This document shows positions 36,913 through 45,389 of a stretch of 64,000 nucleotides of DNA, in pieces. The stretch lies in the NCBI RefSeq assembly GCF_018614055.1, contig NZ_JAGGPB010000068.1, forward strand, positions 1-64,000. Reading direction: 5' to 3'. The position numbers were made by a program, and so were the translations under genes. The notes below the pieces were generated by a model that saw only the letters and a list, made by a program, of their open reading frames with translations, ran no database searches and was not told the origin of the DNA. This stretch comes from Streptomyces sp. ISL-98 (GTDB lineage: Bacteria > Actinomycetota > Actinomycetes > Streptomycetales > Streptomycetaceae). The first letter of the stretch is position 1, and the number at the start of each line of letters is the position of its first letter.

Positions 36913-37863
36913 ATGGGTTCCGAGGCAGAGGGGCAAAACCGCAGATCAATTGTTCCCTTGATCACGCGCAGGCCCCGGCGCACGACTCTGCGTACGGATG
37001 ACGGCGTACGTATCGAGGCGCTGTACGAGCCGTGGGACGGCACGCCGGGCGGCCTGTCGGGGGGCGCCACGGGGGAGTTGGCCATCGTGGTCGCGCACGG
37101 CTTCACGGGGTCGGTCGACCGGCCCGCGGTGCGGCGCGCGGCGCGGGTATTCACGCAGTATGCGGCGGTAATCACATTCTCGTTCCGCGGCCACGGCGGC
37201 TCCGGCGGCCGCTCCACGGTGGGCGACCGCGAGGTGCTGGACCTGGCGGCGGCGGTGCGTTGGGCGCGCTCGCTGGGATACGCGAGGGTGGTGACGGTCG
37301 GCTTCTCGATGGGCGGCTCGGTGGCGCTCCGGCACGCGGCGCTGTACGGGAACGGGCCGGGTGTGCACGGGGGGCGCACAGAAGCGCGTACGGCCATGGC
37401 TGTGTCGTCGAGCGCCCCCGCGCACACCGACGCGGTCGTGGCGTCGAGCGGCCCCGCCCACACCGACGCGGTCGTAGCTGTCAGCGCCCCCGCCCGCTGG
37501 TACTACCGCGGCACCGCCCCCATGCGGCGGCTGCACTGGGTCGTCACCCGGCCCGTGGGGCGCCTCGTCGGGCGCTTCGGGTTCCGTACGCGGATCCACC
37601 GCCGGGAGTGGGATCCGGTGCCGCTCTCGCCGGTCGAGGCGGTGGCGCGGATCGCGTCGGCCACGCCGCTGCTGATCGTGCACGGCGACCGCGACCCGTA
37701 CTTCCCGCTGGACCATCCGCGCATGCTGGCCGCCGCTGCCGCCGGCACCTCCGGCCTGCACGAACTCTGGATCGAGCCCGGCATGGGGCACGCCGAGAAC
37801 GCGGCCCACGAGACGCTCCTCACCCGCATCGCGGCCTGGCTCGCCGGGGTCACGGCGGCATAG
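36913..37863 (+). CDS. Alpha/beta-hydrolase
   Basis: A 316-aa soluble hydrolase with oxyanion segment VVAHGFTGS, nucleophile elbow GFSMGGS, Asp in IVHGDRDPYFP and His in MGHAE. The substrate is unknown. Between the elbow and the cap a 36-bp tandem duplication (37408-37479) adds two copies of an AHTDAVVA-type segment. No good ribosome site precedes ATG 36913; in-frame codons upstream lack family sequence. Confidence 0.8.
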   Translation: MGSEAEGQNRRSIVPLITRRPRRTTLRTDDGVRIEALYEPWDGTPGGLSGGATGELAIVVAHGFTGSVDRPAVRRAARVFTQYAAVITFSFRGHGGSGGRSTVGDREVLDLAAAVRWARSLGYARVVTVGFSMGGSVALRHAALYGNGPGVHGGRTEARTAMAVSSSAPAHTDAVVASSGPAHTDAVVAVSAPARWYYRGTAPMRRLHWVVTRPVGRLVGRFGFRTRIHRREWDPVPLSPVEAVARIASATPLLIVHGDRDPYFPLDHPRMLAAAAAGTSGLHELWIEPGMGHAENAAHETLLTRIAAWLAGVTAA

Positions 37864-37907
37864 CCCATCATGGAAGCCGAACGGACCCCGACGTAAGGAG
37901 CGCCGCC

Positions 37908-38162
37908 ATGGCAGTGGGCACCATCCGCTACTGGGCCGCGGCCAAGGCCGCCGCCGGGATCGCAGAGGAGCCGTACGCGGCCGGGACGCTCGCCGAGGCG
38001 CTCGACGCCGTGCGCGAACGCCACCCCGGGGAGCTGACGCGCGTACTCCAGCGGTGTTCGTTCCTCATCGACGGTTCCCCCGTCGGGACCCGCGGTCATG
38101 AGACCGTACGGCTTGCCGAGGGCGGCACGGTCGAGGTGCTCCCGCCGTTCGCAGGAGGATGA
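37908..38162 (+). CDS. MoaD/ThiS-family sulfur carrier
   Basis: An 84-aa ubiquitin-fold protein ending in Gly-Gly (PPFAGG), the residue pair thiocarboxylated for sulfur transfer in molybdopterin or thiamine synthesis. AAGGAG lies upstream of ATG 37908. Nearby rhodanese and DsrE genes give a loose sulfur context; which pathway it serves cannot be told. Confidence 0.85.
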   Translation: MAVGTIRYWAAAKAAAGIAEEPYAAGTLAEALDAVRERHPGELTRVLQRCSFLIDGSPVGTRGHETVRLAEGGTVEVLPPFAGG

Positions 38163-38172
38163 CCCCCAGATC

Positions 38173-39288
38173 ATGAGCAACCAGCAGCCTTACCCGCACG
38201 AGGGGAACGACGGGTACCCGGAGCAGCAGCCGTACGCCCAGGAGCCCCACACGCAGACCTGGGACGCCCAGACCTGGGACACGCAGCACCAGCCGGTCCA
38301 GCAGCCGTACGGTCAGCAGCAGCCGTACCAGGCGCAGCCCCAGGCCGCCGACACCGCGTACTTCCCGCCCCAGAGCGGCGCCTACCCGCTGCCGCCCGAG
38401 GCGCCCTCGCCGACCACGTACGCCCAGGACCCGGCGCCGTACGAGCCCGTCCGCGCACCGGAACCGGCCGCCGCCTCCCCCGCCTCCTCCTCCGCGGCGT
38501 ACAGCTCCCCGACCACCGCGGGCAACGCCCGGATCACCGACGCCCAGCGCGCCCGCGCCGAAGGACGGTCGCCGATCATCGCGCCCGGGATGCAGCCCGC
38601 CGCGCTGACCGCCGCTCTTGCGCTGCTGATGGCCGTGGCCGCGGCCGTCGGCCAGTACGCCCTCGTCGTGCCGCTGGTGCTGCTGCAGGCCGTCACCGCC
38701 GCGGGCTGGTTCCGGCTCAACGGGATGTGGCCCGCCAGGCAGGGCATCGCGCTCGCCTTCCTCGGCGGCGTCACCGCGGACATCGCGCTGCTGGCGGTCG
38801 GCGCCGAGCACGCGCCCGCCGCGATCCTGGGCACGCTCGGCGTCTGGGTGCTGCTCGCGCTCGTACTCCAGCTGCGCAATCGCGCACCCGCCGACGAGCG
38901 GATGTACGGCCTGACGGCCACCGTCACCTCGGCCGCACTCGCGGTCGTCGCGGCCGGGCACCTCGCGGCGGCCCACGAGGCCGTGACGGTCGGTGGCGTG
39001 GCCGTCGCCGTGGCCGTACTGGCCCGCGCGCTGCCGCTGCCCGGCATCGCGTCGGTCGTCGTCGCGCTGCTCGCCGCCACGGGCGCCGGTGTCGCGGCCG
39101 GCGGGATGACGGACGTGGGCACCGGGGGTGCGCTGCTCGGGCTCGGCGCCGGGGCGTGCGCGCTGATCGGGCTGCGGGTGGCGAGCTACGACTATCCGTC
39201 CCGGTTCGTCCATATGACGGCCGGTGTGGCGCTGCCGCTCACCGCCGCGGCCCCTGCCGTGTATCTGATCGGCCGGGCCGTCGCCTGA
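38173..39288 (+). CDS. Multipass membrane protein with Q/P/Y-rich N-terminus
   Basis: A 371-aa protein. About 140 N-terminal residues are Gln/Pro/Tyr-rich with QQPY and TWDAQTWDTQ repeats and look disordered; some eight to nine membrane helices follow. I recognise it only as a conserved Streptomyces membrane protein. It starts ten bases after the MoaD stop. Confidence 0.7.
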   Translation: MSNQQPYPHEGNDGYPEQQPYAQEPHTQTWDAQTWDTQHQPVQQPYGQQQPYQAQPQAADTAYFPPQSGAYPLPPEAPSPTTYAQDPAPYEPVRAPEPAAASPASSSAAYSSPTTAGNARITDAQRARAEGRSPIIAPGMQPAALTAALALLMAVAAAVGQYALVVPLVLLQAVTAAGWFRLNGMWPARQGIALAFLGGVTADIALLAVGAEHAPAAILGTLGVWVLLALVLQLRNRAPADERMYGLTATVTSAALAVVAAGHLAAAHEAVTVGGVAVAVAVLARALPLPGIASVVVALLAATGAGVAAGGMTDVGTGGALLGLGAGACALIGLRVASYDYPSRFVHMTAGVALPLTAAAPAVYLIGRAVA

Positions 39289-39386
39289 GCCCGAGTGGTA
39301 CCTACCAGTAGGCTCGCAAAGGTCAAGGGGGCGTGAACGGGCCGTCGTACGGCGGCCCGGCGAGACAGGTGGGGGAACCGCAAGCA

Positions 39387-40085
39387 ATGCGTGCACTGCG
39401 AATACTGCTGGTCGTCGGCGTGATCCTCGGCGGCATCTTCGTCGCCCTGGACCGCTGGGCGGTCAGCATGGCCGAGTCCGAGGTGGCGGAGCGGGTCCAG
39501 GCCCAGCAGGGGCTGGCCGGTGGCACCGAGGTGTCGATCAAGGGCTTTCCCTTCCTGACCCAGGTCATGTCCAAGCGGCTCGACCAGGTCGACGTCACCC
39601 TCGAAGGCATCGAGGCGAACGCGGCCGGCCGCAAGGTGCGGGTGAGTGAGATGACCGCCCAGCTCCACGACGTAAAGCTCCAGGGCAGCCTCACCGGCTT
39701 CTCCAGCGCGAAGGCGGCGCGCGCCACGGGCACGGCGAATGTCTCGTACGAGGACCTCTCCGAGGCATCCGAGAGCGACGTGACCCTCTCGTACGGCGGC
39801 AACGGCAAGGTGAAGGTCACCGGCACCGTCGCCATCCTCGGCCGCAATGTCACGCGCAGCGTGCTCTCCACCGTGAGCCTGGTCGACGGCAATACGATCC
39901 GGGTGCGGGCCGACGCGGTTCCGGGTGAGGGCATCCCCGGGCTGGAGGGAATGGTCCGCCAGAAGACCGACTTCGACCGTCAGATCGGCGGTCTGCCCGA
40001 CGGGCTGGAGCTCGAAAAGGTCCAGGCGGCCCAAGGTGGCGTAGAGATTTCCGTCACGGGTACGGATGTGAACCTGGCCGGATGA
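39387..40085 (+). CDS. DUF2993 exported protein
   Basis: A 232-aa protein with an N-terminal signal-anchor (about 3-22) and a lipid-transfer-like beta fold known as DUF2993. It may handle lipids at the outer membrane face; this is by fold analogy only. A GGGGGAA site precedes ATG 39387. Confidence 0.8.
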   Translation: MRALRILLVVGVILGGIFVALDRWAVSMAESEVAERVQAQQGLAGGTEVSIKGFPFLTQVMSKRLDQVDVTLEGIEANAAGRKVRVSEMTAQLHDVKLQGSLTGFSSAKAARATGTANVSYEDLSEASESDVTLSYGGNGKVKVTGTVAILGRNVTRSVLSTVSLVDGNTIRVRADAVPGEGIPGLEGMVRQKTDFDRQIGGLPDGLELEKVQAAQGGVEISVTGTDVNLAG

Positions 40086-40277
40086 GCCGGCCGGAAGACC
40101 ATATGGCCGGATAGTGAGACGCAGGCGTCCGCCCCTCAGATGACGGGCGGACGCGGCGCGTTCGGGGGCATGGCCGGCGGCCCGCACCCCACCTCACATC
40201 CCGGAATGTGGACGATCGCGTCTCAACATCCGACACACCGGTGACACGTCGGACGTGACGTCCCTACGATCGGACCC

Positions 40278-40361
40278 ATGCAGAAGCGACAGGCGGACCT
40301 CACGAAGCGGCGGGCAGTAGACCTGTGCCGCGTCGCCGCCATGCTCTGTCGCACTGTCTGA
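40278..40361 (+). CDS. Cysteine-containing leader peptide
   Basis: A 27-aa peptide starting at ATG 40278 with the actinobacterial leader pattern VDLCRVAAMLC near its end. Such leaders precede sulfur-assimilation genes and slow ribosomes when cysteine is short. It ends 176 bp before the rhodanese start. Two cysteine codons (TGC and TGT) lie near its stop. Confidence 0.75.
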   Translation: MQKRQADLTKRRAVDLCRVAAMLCRTV

Positions 40362-40537
40362 GTGGGTTTGTCCGGAGAAGCGGAAGCCTCCGAAACCCCG
40401 CGTTCCCCGGCCCTCCCGACCTACGAAGGTCGCCTCAGGGCCACCCCGGTACGGCCGTACGCCCCTCGCTCGGCGTACCCGCACACCCGCACCCCCCTCG
40501 CGCATAACCGCCGCACACTGCCCCGGAGGAGAACAGC

Positions 40538-41377
40538 ATGAGCCGCAGCGACGTACTGGTAGACGCAGACTGGGTCGAGGCCCACATCGAGGACCCGAAG
40601 GTCGCCATCGTCGAGGTCGACGAAGACACCTCCGCGTACGAGAAGAACCACATCCGCAACGCGATCCGCATCGACTGGACCAAGGACCTCCAGGACCCGG
40701 TCCGTCGCGACTTCATCGACCAGGCCGGCTTCGAGAAGCTCCTGTCCGGGAAGGGCATCGCGAACGACACGACGGTCGTCCTCTACGGCGGCAACAACAA
40801 CTGGTTCGCCTCGTACGCCTTCTGGTACTTCAAGCTCTACGGTCACCAGGACGTCCGCCTGCTCGACGGCGGCCGCAAGAAGTGGGAGCTCGACTCCCGC
40901 GACCTGGTCGCCGAGGTCCCTCAGCGCCCGGCCACGGACTACAAGGCCAAGCCGCAGGACACCTCGATCCGCGCCTTCCGCGACGACGTCGTCAACGCGA
41001 TCGGCAACACGAACCTCGTCGACGTGCGCTCCCCCGACGAGTTCAGCGGCAAGCTGCTCGCCCCGGCGCACCTCCCGCAGGAGCAGTCGCAGCGCCCGGG
41101 CCACGTCCCGTCCGCCCGCAACATCCCGTGGTCGAAGAACGCCAACGACGACGGCACCTTCAAGTCGGACGAGGAGCTCAAGGCCCTCTACGAGGACGAG
41201 CAGGTCGACCTCTCGAAGGACACCATCGCGTACTGCCGCATCGGCGAGCGCTCGGCCCTGACCTGGTTCGTGCTGCACCAGCTGCTCGGCCAGGAGAACG
41301 TCCGGAACTACGACGGTTCCTGGACCGAGTACGGCTCGCTCGTCGGTGTTCCGATCGAGCTCGGCGCCAACAAGTAA
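40538..41377 (+). CDS. Thiosulfate sulfurtransferase (two-domain rhodanese)
   Basis: A 279-aa enzyme with an inactive N-terminal rhodanese domain and an active C-terminal one: Cys233 in AYCRIGERSAL carries the persulfide. Usual acceptor is cyanide or a thiol. GGAGG precedes ATG 40538. It follows the cysteine leader and precedes DUF1416, a conserved actinobacterial pair often named cysA/sseA. Confidence 0.92.
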   Translation: MSRSDVLVDADWVEAHIEDPKVAIVEVDEDTSAYEKNHIRNAIRIDWTKDLQDPVRRDFIDQAGFEKLLSGKGIANDTTVVLYGGNNNWFASYAFWYFKLYGHQDVRLLDGGRKKWELDSRDLVAEVPQRPATDYKAKPQDTSIRAFRDDVVNAIGNTNLVDVRSPDEFSGKLLAPAHLPQEQSQRPGHVPSARNIPWSKNANDDGTFKSDEELKALYEDEQVDLSKDTIAYCRIGERSALTWFVLHQLLGQENVRNYDGSWTEYGSLVGVPIELGANK

Positions 41378-41408
41378 TCCCCCGACCTTCGAGAATCTGG
41401 AGAACAAC

Positions 41409-41696
41409 ATGTGTGGAGCGAAGGCCGGCGGCCCCGACGCCTCGACGATCAAGCCCGGTGAGACCACCATCCAGGGCAGCGTGACCCGCAACGGCGAGCC
41501 CGTCACCGGTTACGTCCGACTGCTGGACTCGACCGGCGAGTTCACCGCCGAGGTCCCGACCTCGGCCACGGGCCAGTTCCGCTTCTACGCGGCCGAGGGC
41601 ACGTGGACCCTGCGCGCACTCGTCCCCGGCGGCACGGCCGACCGTACAGTCGTGGCGCAGACGGGCGGCCTCGCAGAGGTGGCCATCGCAGTCTGA
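41409..41696 (+). CDS. DUF1416 protein, partner of rhodanese
   Basis: A 95-aa beta-rich protein starting MCGAKAGG; Cys2 is conserved in the family and may take part in sulfur handling. It follows the rhodanese by 31 bases with TGGAGA as ribosome site. Function unknown. Confidence 0.85.
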   Translation: MCGAKAGGPDASTIKPGETTIQGSVTRNGEPVTGYVRLLDSTGEFTAEVPTSATGQFRFYAAEGTWTLRALVPGGTADRTVVAQTGGLAEVAIAV

Positions 41697-41723
41697 TTCC
41701 TGCGAATCCTGCGCGAATACTGG

Positions 41724-41780
41724 CCGAAGGGCCGCACCCCAGGGGGTTGGACGCTACCTGGACCGGGTGCGGCCCTTCGG
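41724..41780 (+). terminator. Long hairpin after the rhodanese/DUF1416 pair
   Basis: Perfect 16-base arms (ccgaagggccgcaccc / gggtgcggcccttcgg) around a 25-base loop. It likely ends the operon although no T-run follows. Confidence 0.75.
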
Positions 41781-41795
41781 TCGTACCGTGGAGGT

Positions 41796-42056
41796 ATGTA
41801 CGCGCGGCGCCGTCGCAACTATTTCCTGCTGATGGGCGGATGCCTCTTCCTCTTCGTGTCCGCCTGGTCCGTCGTGCGCCTGTGGTCCGTGCCGGTGGCC
41901 GTCGGGATGTGCGTCGTCGCCATGGTCATACCGCCGATCGCGGCGATGATCGCCAACCGGCGGGGCCCGGAGGACCGCTGGTGGGACGATCCGTCCGGGG
42001 ACCCGAAGTCCGACGAGTGGTGGGACGAGCTGGACGGCAAGAAGCACCACCCGTAA
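41796..42056 (+). CDS. DUF3099 small membrane protein
   Basis: An 86-aa protein with two helices (about 8-25 and 31-53) and an acidic Trp-rich tail (RWWDDPSGDPKSDEWWDEL). I recognise DUF3099; role unknown. Confidence 0.8.
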   Translation: MYARRRRNYFLLMGGCLFLFVSAWSVVRLWSVPVAVGMCVVAMVIPPIAAMIANRRGPEDRWWDDPSGDPKSDEWWDELDGKKHHP

Positions 42057-42080
42057 GCCGTCGCTCAATACACCAGCCGC

Positions 42081-42443
42081 TCAGTACACCAGCGCCTGGA
42101 CGCCTTCGCCCATGATCTCGCTGACGAAGACCTGCGCGCCCGCGATCCGTACGCCTTCGATCACGTCCTTCTCGGTGATCTCGCGCCGCGCCGCGCATTG
42201 CGTGCACAGCGTGATCTGCCCGGTGGCCGTGATCGACTCGATCAGATCCGGCAGCGGCGCCGCATGCGGCAGTTCGAACTCGGCGGCGCGGCCCGGCAGC
42301 GCGAACCACGAGGACTCGCCGGTCAGCCAGAGCGAAACCTCCACCCCACTGGCCACGGCCACCGCCGCCACCGTGAAGGCCTGCGAACACCGCTCCGGGG
42401 CATCGGCCCCGGCAGTCACCTTGATCACGAGCTTCTTCGCCAT
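42081..42443 (-). CDS. DsrE-family protein
   Basis: A 120-aa soluble protein with the DsrE fold, including a CTQC motif near residue 81-84 that could carry sulfur. It converges on the DUF3099 gene. No partner DsrF/H is present, so a general thiol or sulfur-relay role is likely. Confidence 0.8.
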   Translation of the reverse strand: MAKKLVIKVTAGADAPERCSQAFTVAAVAVASGVEVSLWLTGESSWFALPGRAAEFELPHAAPLPDLIESITATGQITLCTQCAARREITEKDVIEGVRIAGAQVFVSEIMGEGVQALVY

Positions 42444-42568
42444 GTCCGAACTGTAATCCGCCTGTACGACGAGTCGACGCCGCACGGTGCCGTGCACGTC
42501 CGGCACGCGTACATCTCCTGCAGAACCAGCTGCTCGGCCGAGCCCCCGCACGCCCCTCGCAGAGAACG

Positions 42569-42599
42569 CCGGGCCCCCGCCCATTAAGCTGGGGCCCGG
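42569..42599. promoter_or_regulatory. Hairpin upstream of the 32-aa miniprotein
   Basis: Nine-base perfect arms ccgggcccc / ggggcccgg around a 13-base loop, 37 bp before the miniprotein start. It could be a terminator or part of the leader. Confidence 0.5.
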
Positions 42600-42635
42600 T
42601 CCCGTACCGCCCACCGCTCACGCAAGGAGCACCCC

Positions 42636-42734
42636 GTGACGATTTTCTTCGAAGCTCTGCTGGTTCTGGTCTGCGTCGGCGTTCTCGCCTTCACCGCCCT
42701 GGCAGTGAAGAAGCTCTACCAGGGTCAGCGCTAA
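42636..42734 (+). CDS. 32-aa single-TM miniprotein
   Basis: GTG 42636, preceded by AAGGAG, opens a 32-codon frame: a short start TIFFEAL, a hydrophobic helix of about 18 residues, then VKKLYQGQR. The clean ribosome site, TM layout and basic tail argue for a real small membrane protein. Role unknown. Confidence 0.65.
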   Translation: MTIFFEALLVLVCVGVLAFTALAVKKLYQGQR

Positions 42735-42769
42735 CCCACCCCTCCCCTCACAGATCGCCTGAGCAGCTC

Positions 42770-43342
42770 ATGATCGAGATCCCGTCCGACCTCCACCCGG
42801 ACCTCGTCCCCCTCGTCTTCCTCCTCGGAAACTGGACGGGCGCGGGCGTCACCGACTTCCCCGGCGAGGAGAAGGCCAACTTCGGCCAGGAAGTCACCTT
42901 CAGCCACGACGGCCGTGACTTCCTGGAGTACGTCTCGCACTCCTGGATCCTCGACGCCGAGGGCAACAAGGTGAGGCCCCTGGAGACCGAATCCGGCTAC
43001 TGGCGCATCGACAAGGACCGCAAGGTCGAGGTCGTCATGGTCCGCGACCAGGGCGTCGTGGAGATCTGGTACGGCGAGCTGGCCGACCAGAAGCCGCAGA
43101 TCGACCTGGTGACGGACGCGGTCGCACGCACCGCCGCATCGGGTCCGTACAGCGGTGGCAAGCGGCTCTACGGGTACGTCAAGAGCGACCTGATGTGGGT
43201 CGGCGAGAAGGCCACCCCGGACGTCGAGCTGCGCCCGTACATGTCGGCGCATCTGAAGAAGGTCGTCACGCCGGAAGAGGTCGAGCAGATGGCCAAGAGC
43301 CTCGGTGACCTCCCGGACGACGGCATCGCCTTCTTCAAGTAG
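42770..43342 (+). CDS. Nitrobindin-like (FABP-related) heme protein
   Basis: A 190-aa beta-barrel protein. LLGNWTGAG (about 18-26) gives the GxWxGxG motif of nitrobindins, and a C-terminal His in MSAHLKKV can be the heme ligand. Such proteins bind heme and NO or act on peroxynitrite. Confidence 0.85.
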   Translation: MIEIPSDLHPDLVPLVFLLGNWTGAGVTDFPGEEKANFGQEVTFSHDGRDFLEYVSHSWILDAEGNKVRPLETESGYWRIDKDRKVEVVMVRDQGVVEIWYGELADQKPQIDLVTDAVARTAASGPYSGGKRLYGYVKSDLMWVGEKATPDVELRPYMSAHLKKVVTPEEVEQMAKSLGDLPDDGIAFFK

Positions 43343-43372
43343 GCCTTCACCCCGTCCCCCTACACTGGGGGC

Positions 43373-43810
43373 GTGGTGAGCACCGACTGGAAGAGTGATC
43401 TGCGGCAGCGCGGTTACCGGCTGACACCGCAGCGCCAGCTTGTCCTCGAAGCCGTCGACGCGCTGGAGCACGCGACGCCCGACGACATCCTCACCGAGGT
43501 GCGCAAGACCGCGTCCGGCGTGAACATCTCCACCGTCTACCGGACGCTGGAGCTGCTCGAAGAGCTCGGACTGGTCAGCCACGCGCACCTCGGGCACGGG
43601 GCGCCGACGTACCACCTGGCCGACCGCCATCACCACATCCACCTGGTCTGCCGCGACTGTACGAACGTGATCGAGGCCGATACCGAGGTCGCCGCCGATT
43701 TCATCGGCAAGCTGCGCGAGACCTTCGGCTTCGAGACGGACATGAAGCACTTCGCGATCTTCGGCCGCTGCACGAAGTGCGCCGCGGCGGCGTCGGCCGC
43801 CGAGTCGTAG
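43373..43810 (+). CDS. nur: Fur-family regulator, Nur-like
   Basis: A 145-aa Fur-fold repressor: winged helix (LTPQRQLVLEAVDALEHATPDDI), metal site region HHHIHLVCRDC and a C-terminal CTKC. Gene position and the HHH motif fit the nickel regulator Nur. A tacact -10 (43361-43366) ends six bases before GTG 43373, so the mRNA may be leaderless. Confidence 0.8.
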   Translation: MVSTDWKSDLRQRGYRLTPQRQLVLEAVDALEHATPDDILTEVRKTASGVNISTVYRTLELLEELGLVSHAHLGHGAPTYHLADRHHHIHLVCRDCTNVIEADTEVAADFIGKLRETFGFETDMKHFAIFGRCTKCAAAASAAES

Positions 43811-43831
43811 GCAAGTCGTAGGCTGACCGGT

Positions 43832-44797
43832 ATGAAGAGTCCCCTGCTCTCCCTGCCCGGCGCCGTCCCCGCCGAAGGGCGCGACGAAGGCGTCGCCGCG
43901 CACTACGGCGATCTGTTCCGCGAACAGCGCGCGCTCGCCGGCGGCACCGGTTTCGTCGACCTCTCGCACCGCGGTGTCGTCACCGTCACCGGCGACGACC
44001 GGCTGAGCTGGCTGCACCTCCTGATCACGCAGCACGTCAGCGAGCTGCCCGCGGGCCGGGCCACCGAGGCGCTGATCCTCACCGCGCACGGGCACGTCGA
44101 GCATGCGATGTATCTCGTCGACGACGGCGAGACGGTGTGGATGCATGTCGAACCGGGCACGCAGGGCGATCTCATCGCGTACCTGGAGTCGATGAAGTTC
44201 TTCTACCGGGTGGAGACCGCCGACCGGACCGACGACTTCGCCGTCGTCCACCTCCCCGCGGGCTCGATCGCGGAGGTACCCGAAGGCGTGGCCGTACGGG
44301 AGACCTCGTACGGCCGTGACCTCTTCCTGCCGCGCGGCGACCTGGAGTCGTACGCCGAAAGCCACGGGCCCGCGATCGGCATCCTGGCGTACGAGGCCCT
44401 GCGCGTCGAAGCGCACCGGCCCCGCCTCGGCTTCGAGACCGACCACCGCACCATCCCGCACGAGCTGGGCTGGATCGGCAGCGCCGTACACCTCCAGAAG
44501 GGCTGCTACCGGGGCCAGGAGACCGTCGCCCGCGTCCAGAACCTGGGGAAGCCGCCGCGCCGGCTGGTCTTCCTGCACCTGGACGGCAGCGAGGTCCTGC
44601 TGCCCGGTCCCGGTACTCCGGTGCGGCTCGCGGCGGACGGCGAGGAGGGGCGCCAGCTGGGGTTCATCACCACGTCGGCCCGCCACCACGAGCTGGGGCC
44701 CATCGCGCTCGCGCTCGTGAAGCGCAATGTGCCGGTCGATGCCGAGCTGCTGGTGGGGAACACCGCAGCCGCGCAGGAAGTCGTCGTAGAGCCGTAA
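43832..44797 (+). CDS. ygfZ: YgfZ/GcvT-like folate-binding protein
   Basis: A 321-aa protein with the family signature KGCYRGQE (223-230). YgfZ proteins bind folate and help build or repair iron-sulfur clusters. It starts 21 bases after nur. Confidence 0.9.
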   Translation: MKSPLLSLPGAVPAEGRDEGVAAHYGDLFREQRALAGGTGFVDLSHRGVVTVTGDDRLSWLHLLITQHVSELPAGRATEALILTAHGHVEHAMYLVDDGETVWMHVEPGTQGDLIAYLESMKFFYRVETADRTDDFAVVHLPAGSIAEVPEGVAVRETSYGRDLFLPRGDLESYAESHGPAIGILAYEALRVEAHRPRLGFETDHRTIPHELGWIGSAVHLQKGCYRGQETVARVQNLGKPPRRLVFLHLDGSEVLLPGPGTPVRLAADGEEGRQLGFITTSARHHELGPIALALVKRNVPVDAELLVGNTAAAQEVVVEP

Positions 44798-44838
44798 GCC
44801 CGTGGAAGAGCCGATCCGTCGAAGCCGTAAAGCGGGCC

Positions 44839-45264
44839 CTACACCTCGACGATCACCGTGAACGGGCCGTGATTCGTGAGCGAGACCCTCATGTCCGCTC
44901 CGAACCGGCCCGTCTCCACGTGCGCGCCCAGCGCCCGCAGCTGCGCCACTACCTCGTCGACCAGCGGTTCGGCCACCTCGCCGGGCGCCGCGGCGTTCCA
45001 GGTGGGGCGGCGGCCCTTGCGGGCGTCCCCGTAGAGAGTGAACTGTGAAATGACCAGAAGCGGCGCATTCACATCGGAGCAGGACTTCTCGCCCGCAAGG
45101 ATCCGAACCGACCACAGCTTGCGGGCGAGCTGTGCCGCCTTGTCCTTTGTGTCCTCGTGGGTCACTCCCACCAGCACACACAGGCCTTCGCCGACGATCT
45201 CGCCGACCGTCTGCCCCGCCACGACGACGCTCGCGCCGTCCACCCGCTGAACCACTGCACGCAT
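44839..45264 (-). CDS. dtd: D-aminoacyl-tRNA deacylase
   Basis: A 141-aa enzyme removing D-amino acids from tRNA. Both motifs are present: SQFTLYGDA and, at the end, NHGPFTVIVEV (the cross-subunit Gly-cisPro). ATG 45264 is the canonical MRAVVQRV start. Confidence 0.93.
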   Translation of the reverse strand: MRAVVQRVDGASVVVAGQTVGEIVGEGLCVLVGVTHEDTKDKAAQLARKLWSVRILAGEKSCSDVNAPLLVISQFTLYGDARKGRRPTWNAAAPGEVAEPLVDEVVAQLRALGAHVETGRFGADMRVSLTNHGPFTVIVEV

Positions 45265-45389
45265 ACGGACCAACCTATCCGGGGCTGAACGGGCGACGAG
45301 CGCCTGCGTACCCCCCGTCAGGAGTGGCACGATGCACGGAGGCGGTGCGCGCCGCACCGGTGCGCACCGGTCGAGGGGACGGAACATCC

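Noticed and set aside
42112..42456. Plus-strand frame opposite the DsrE gene
   Set aside because: The minus-strand DsrE fold with CTQC is convincing; the plus frame is a shadow.
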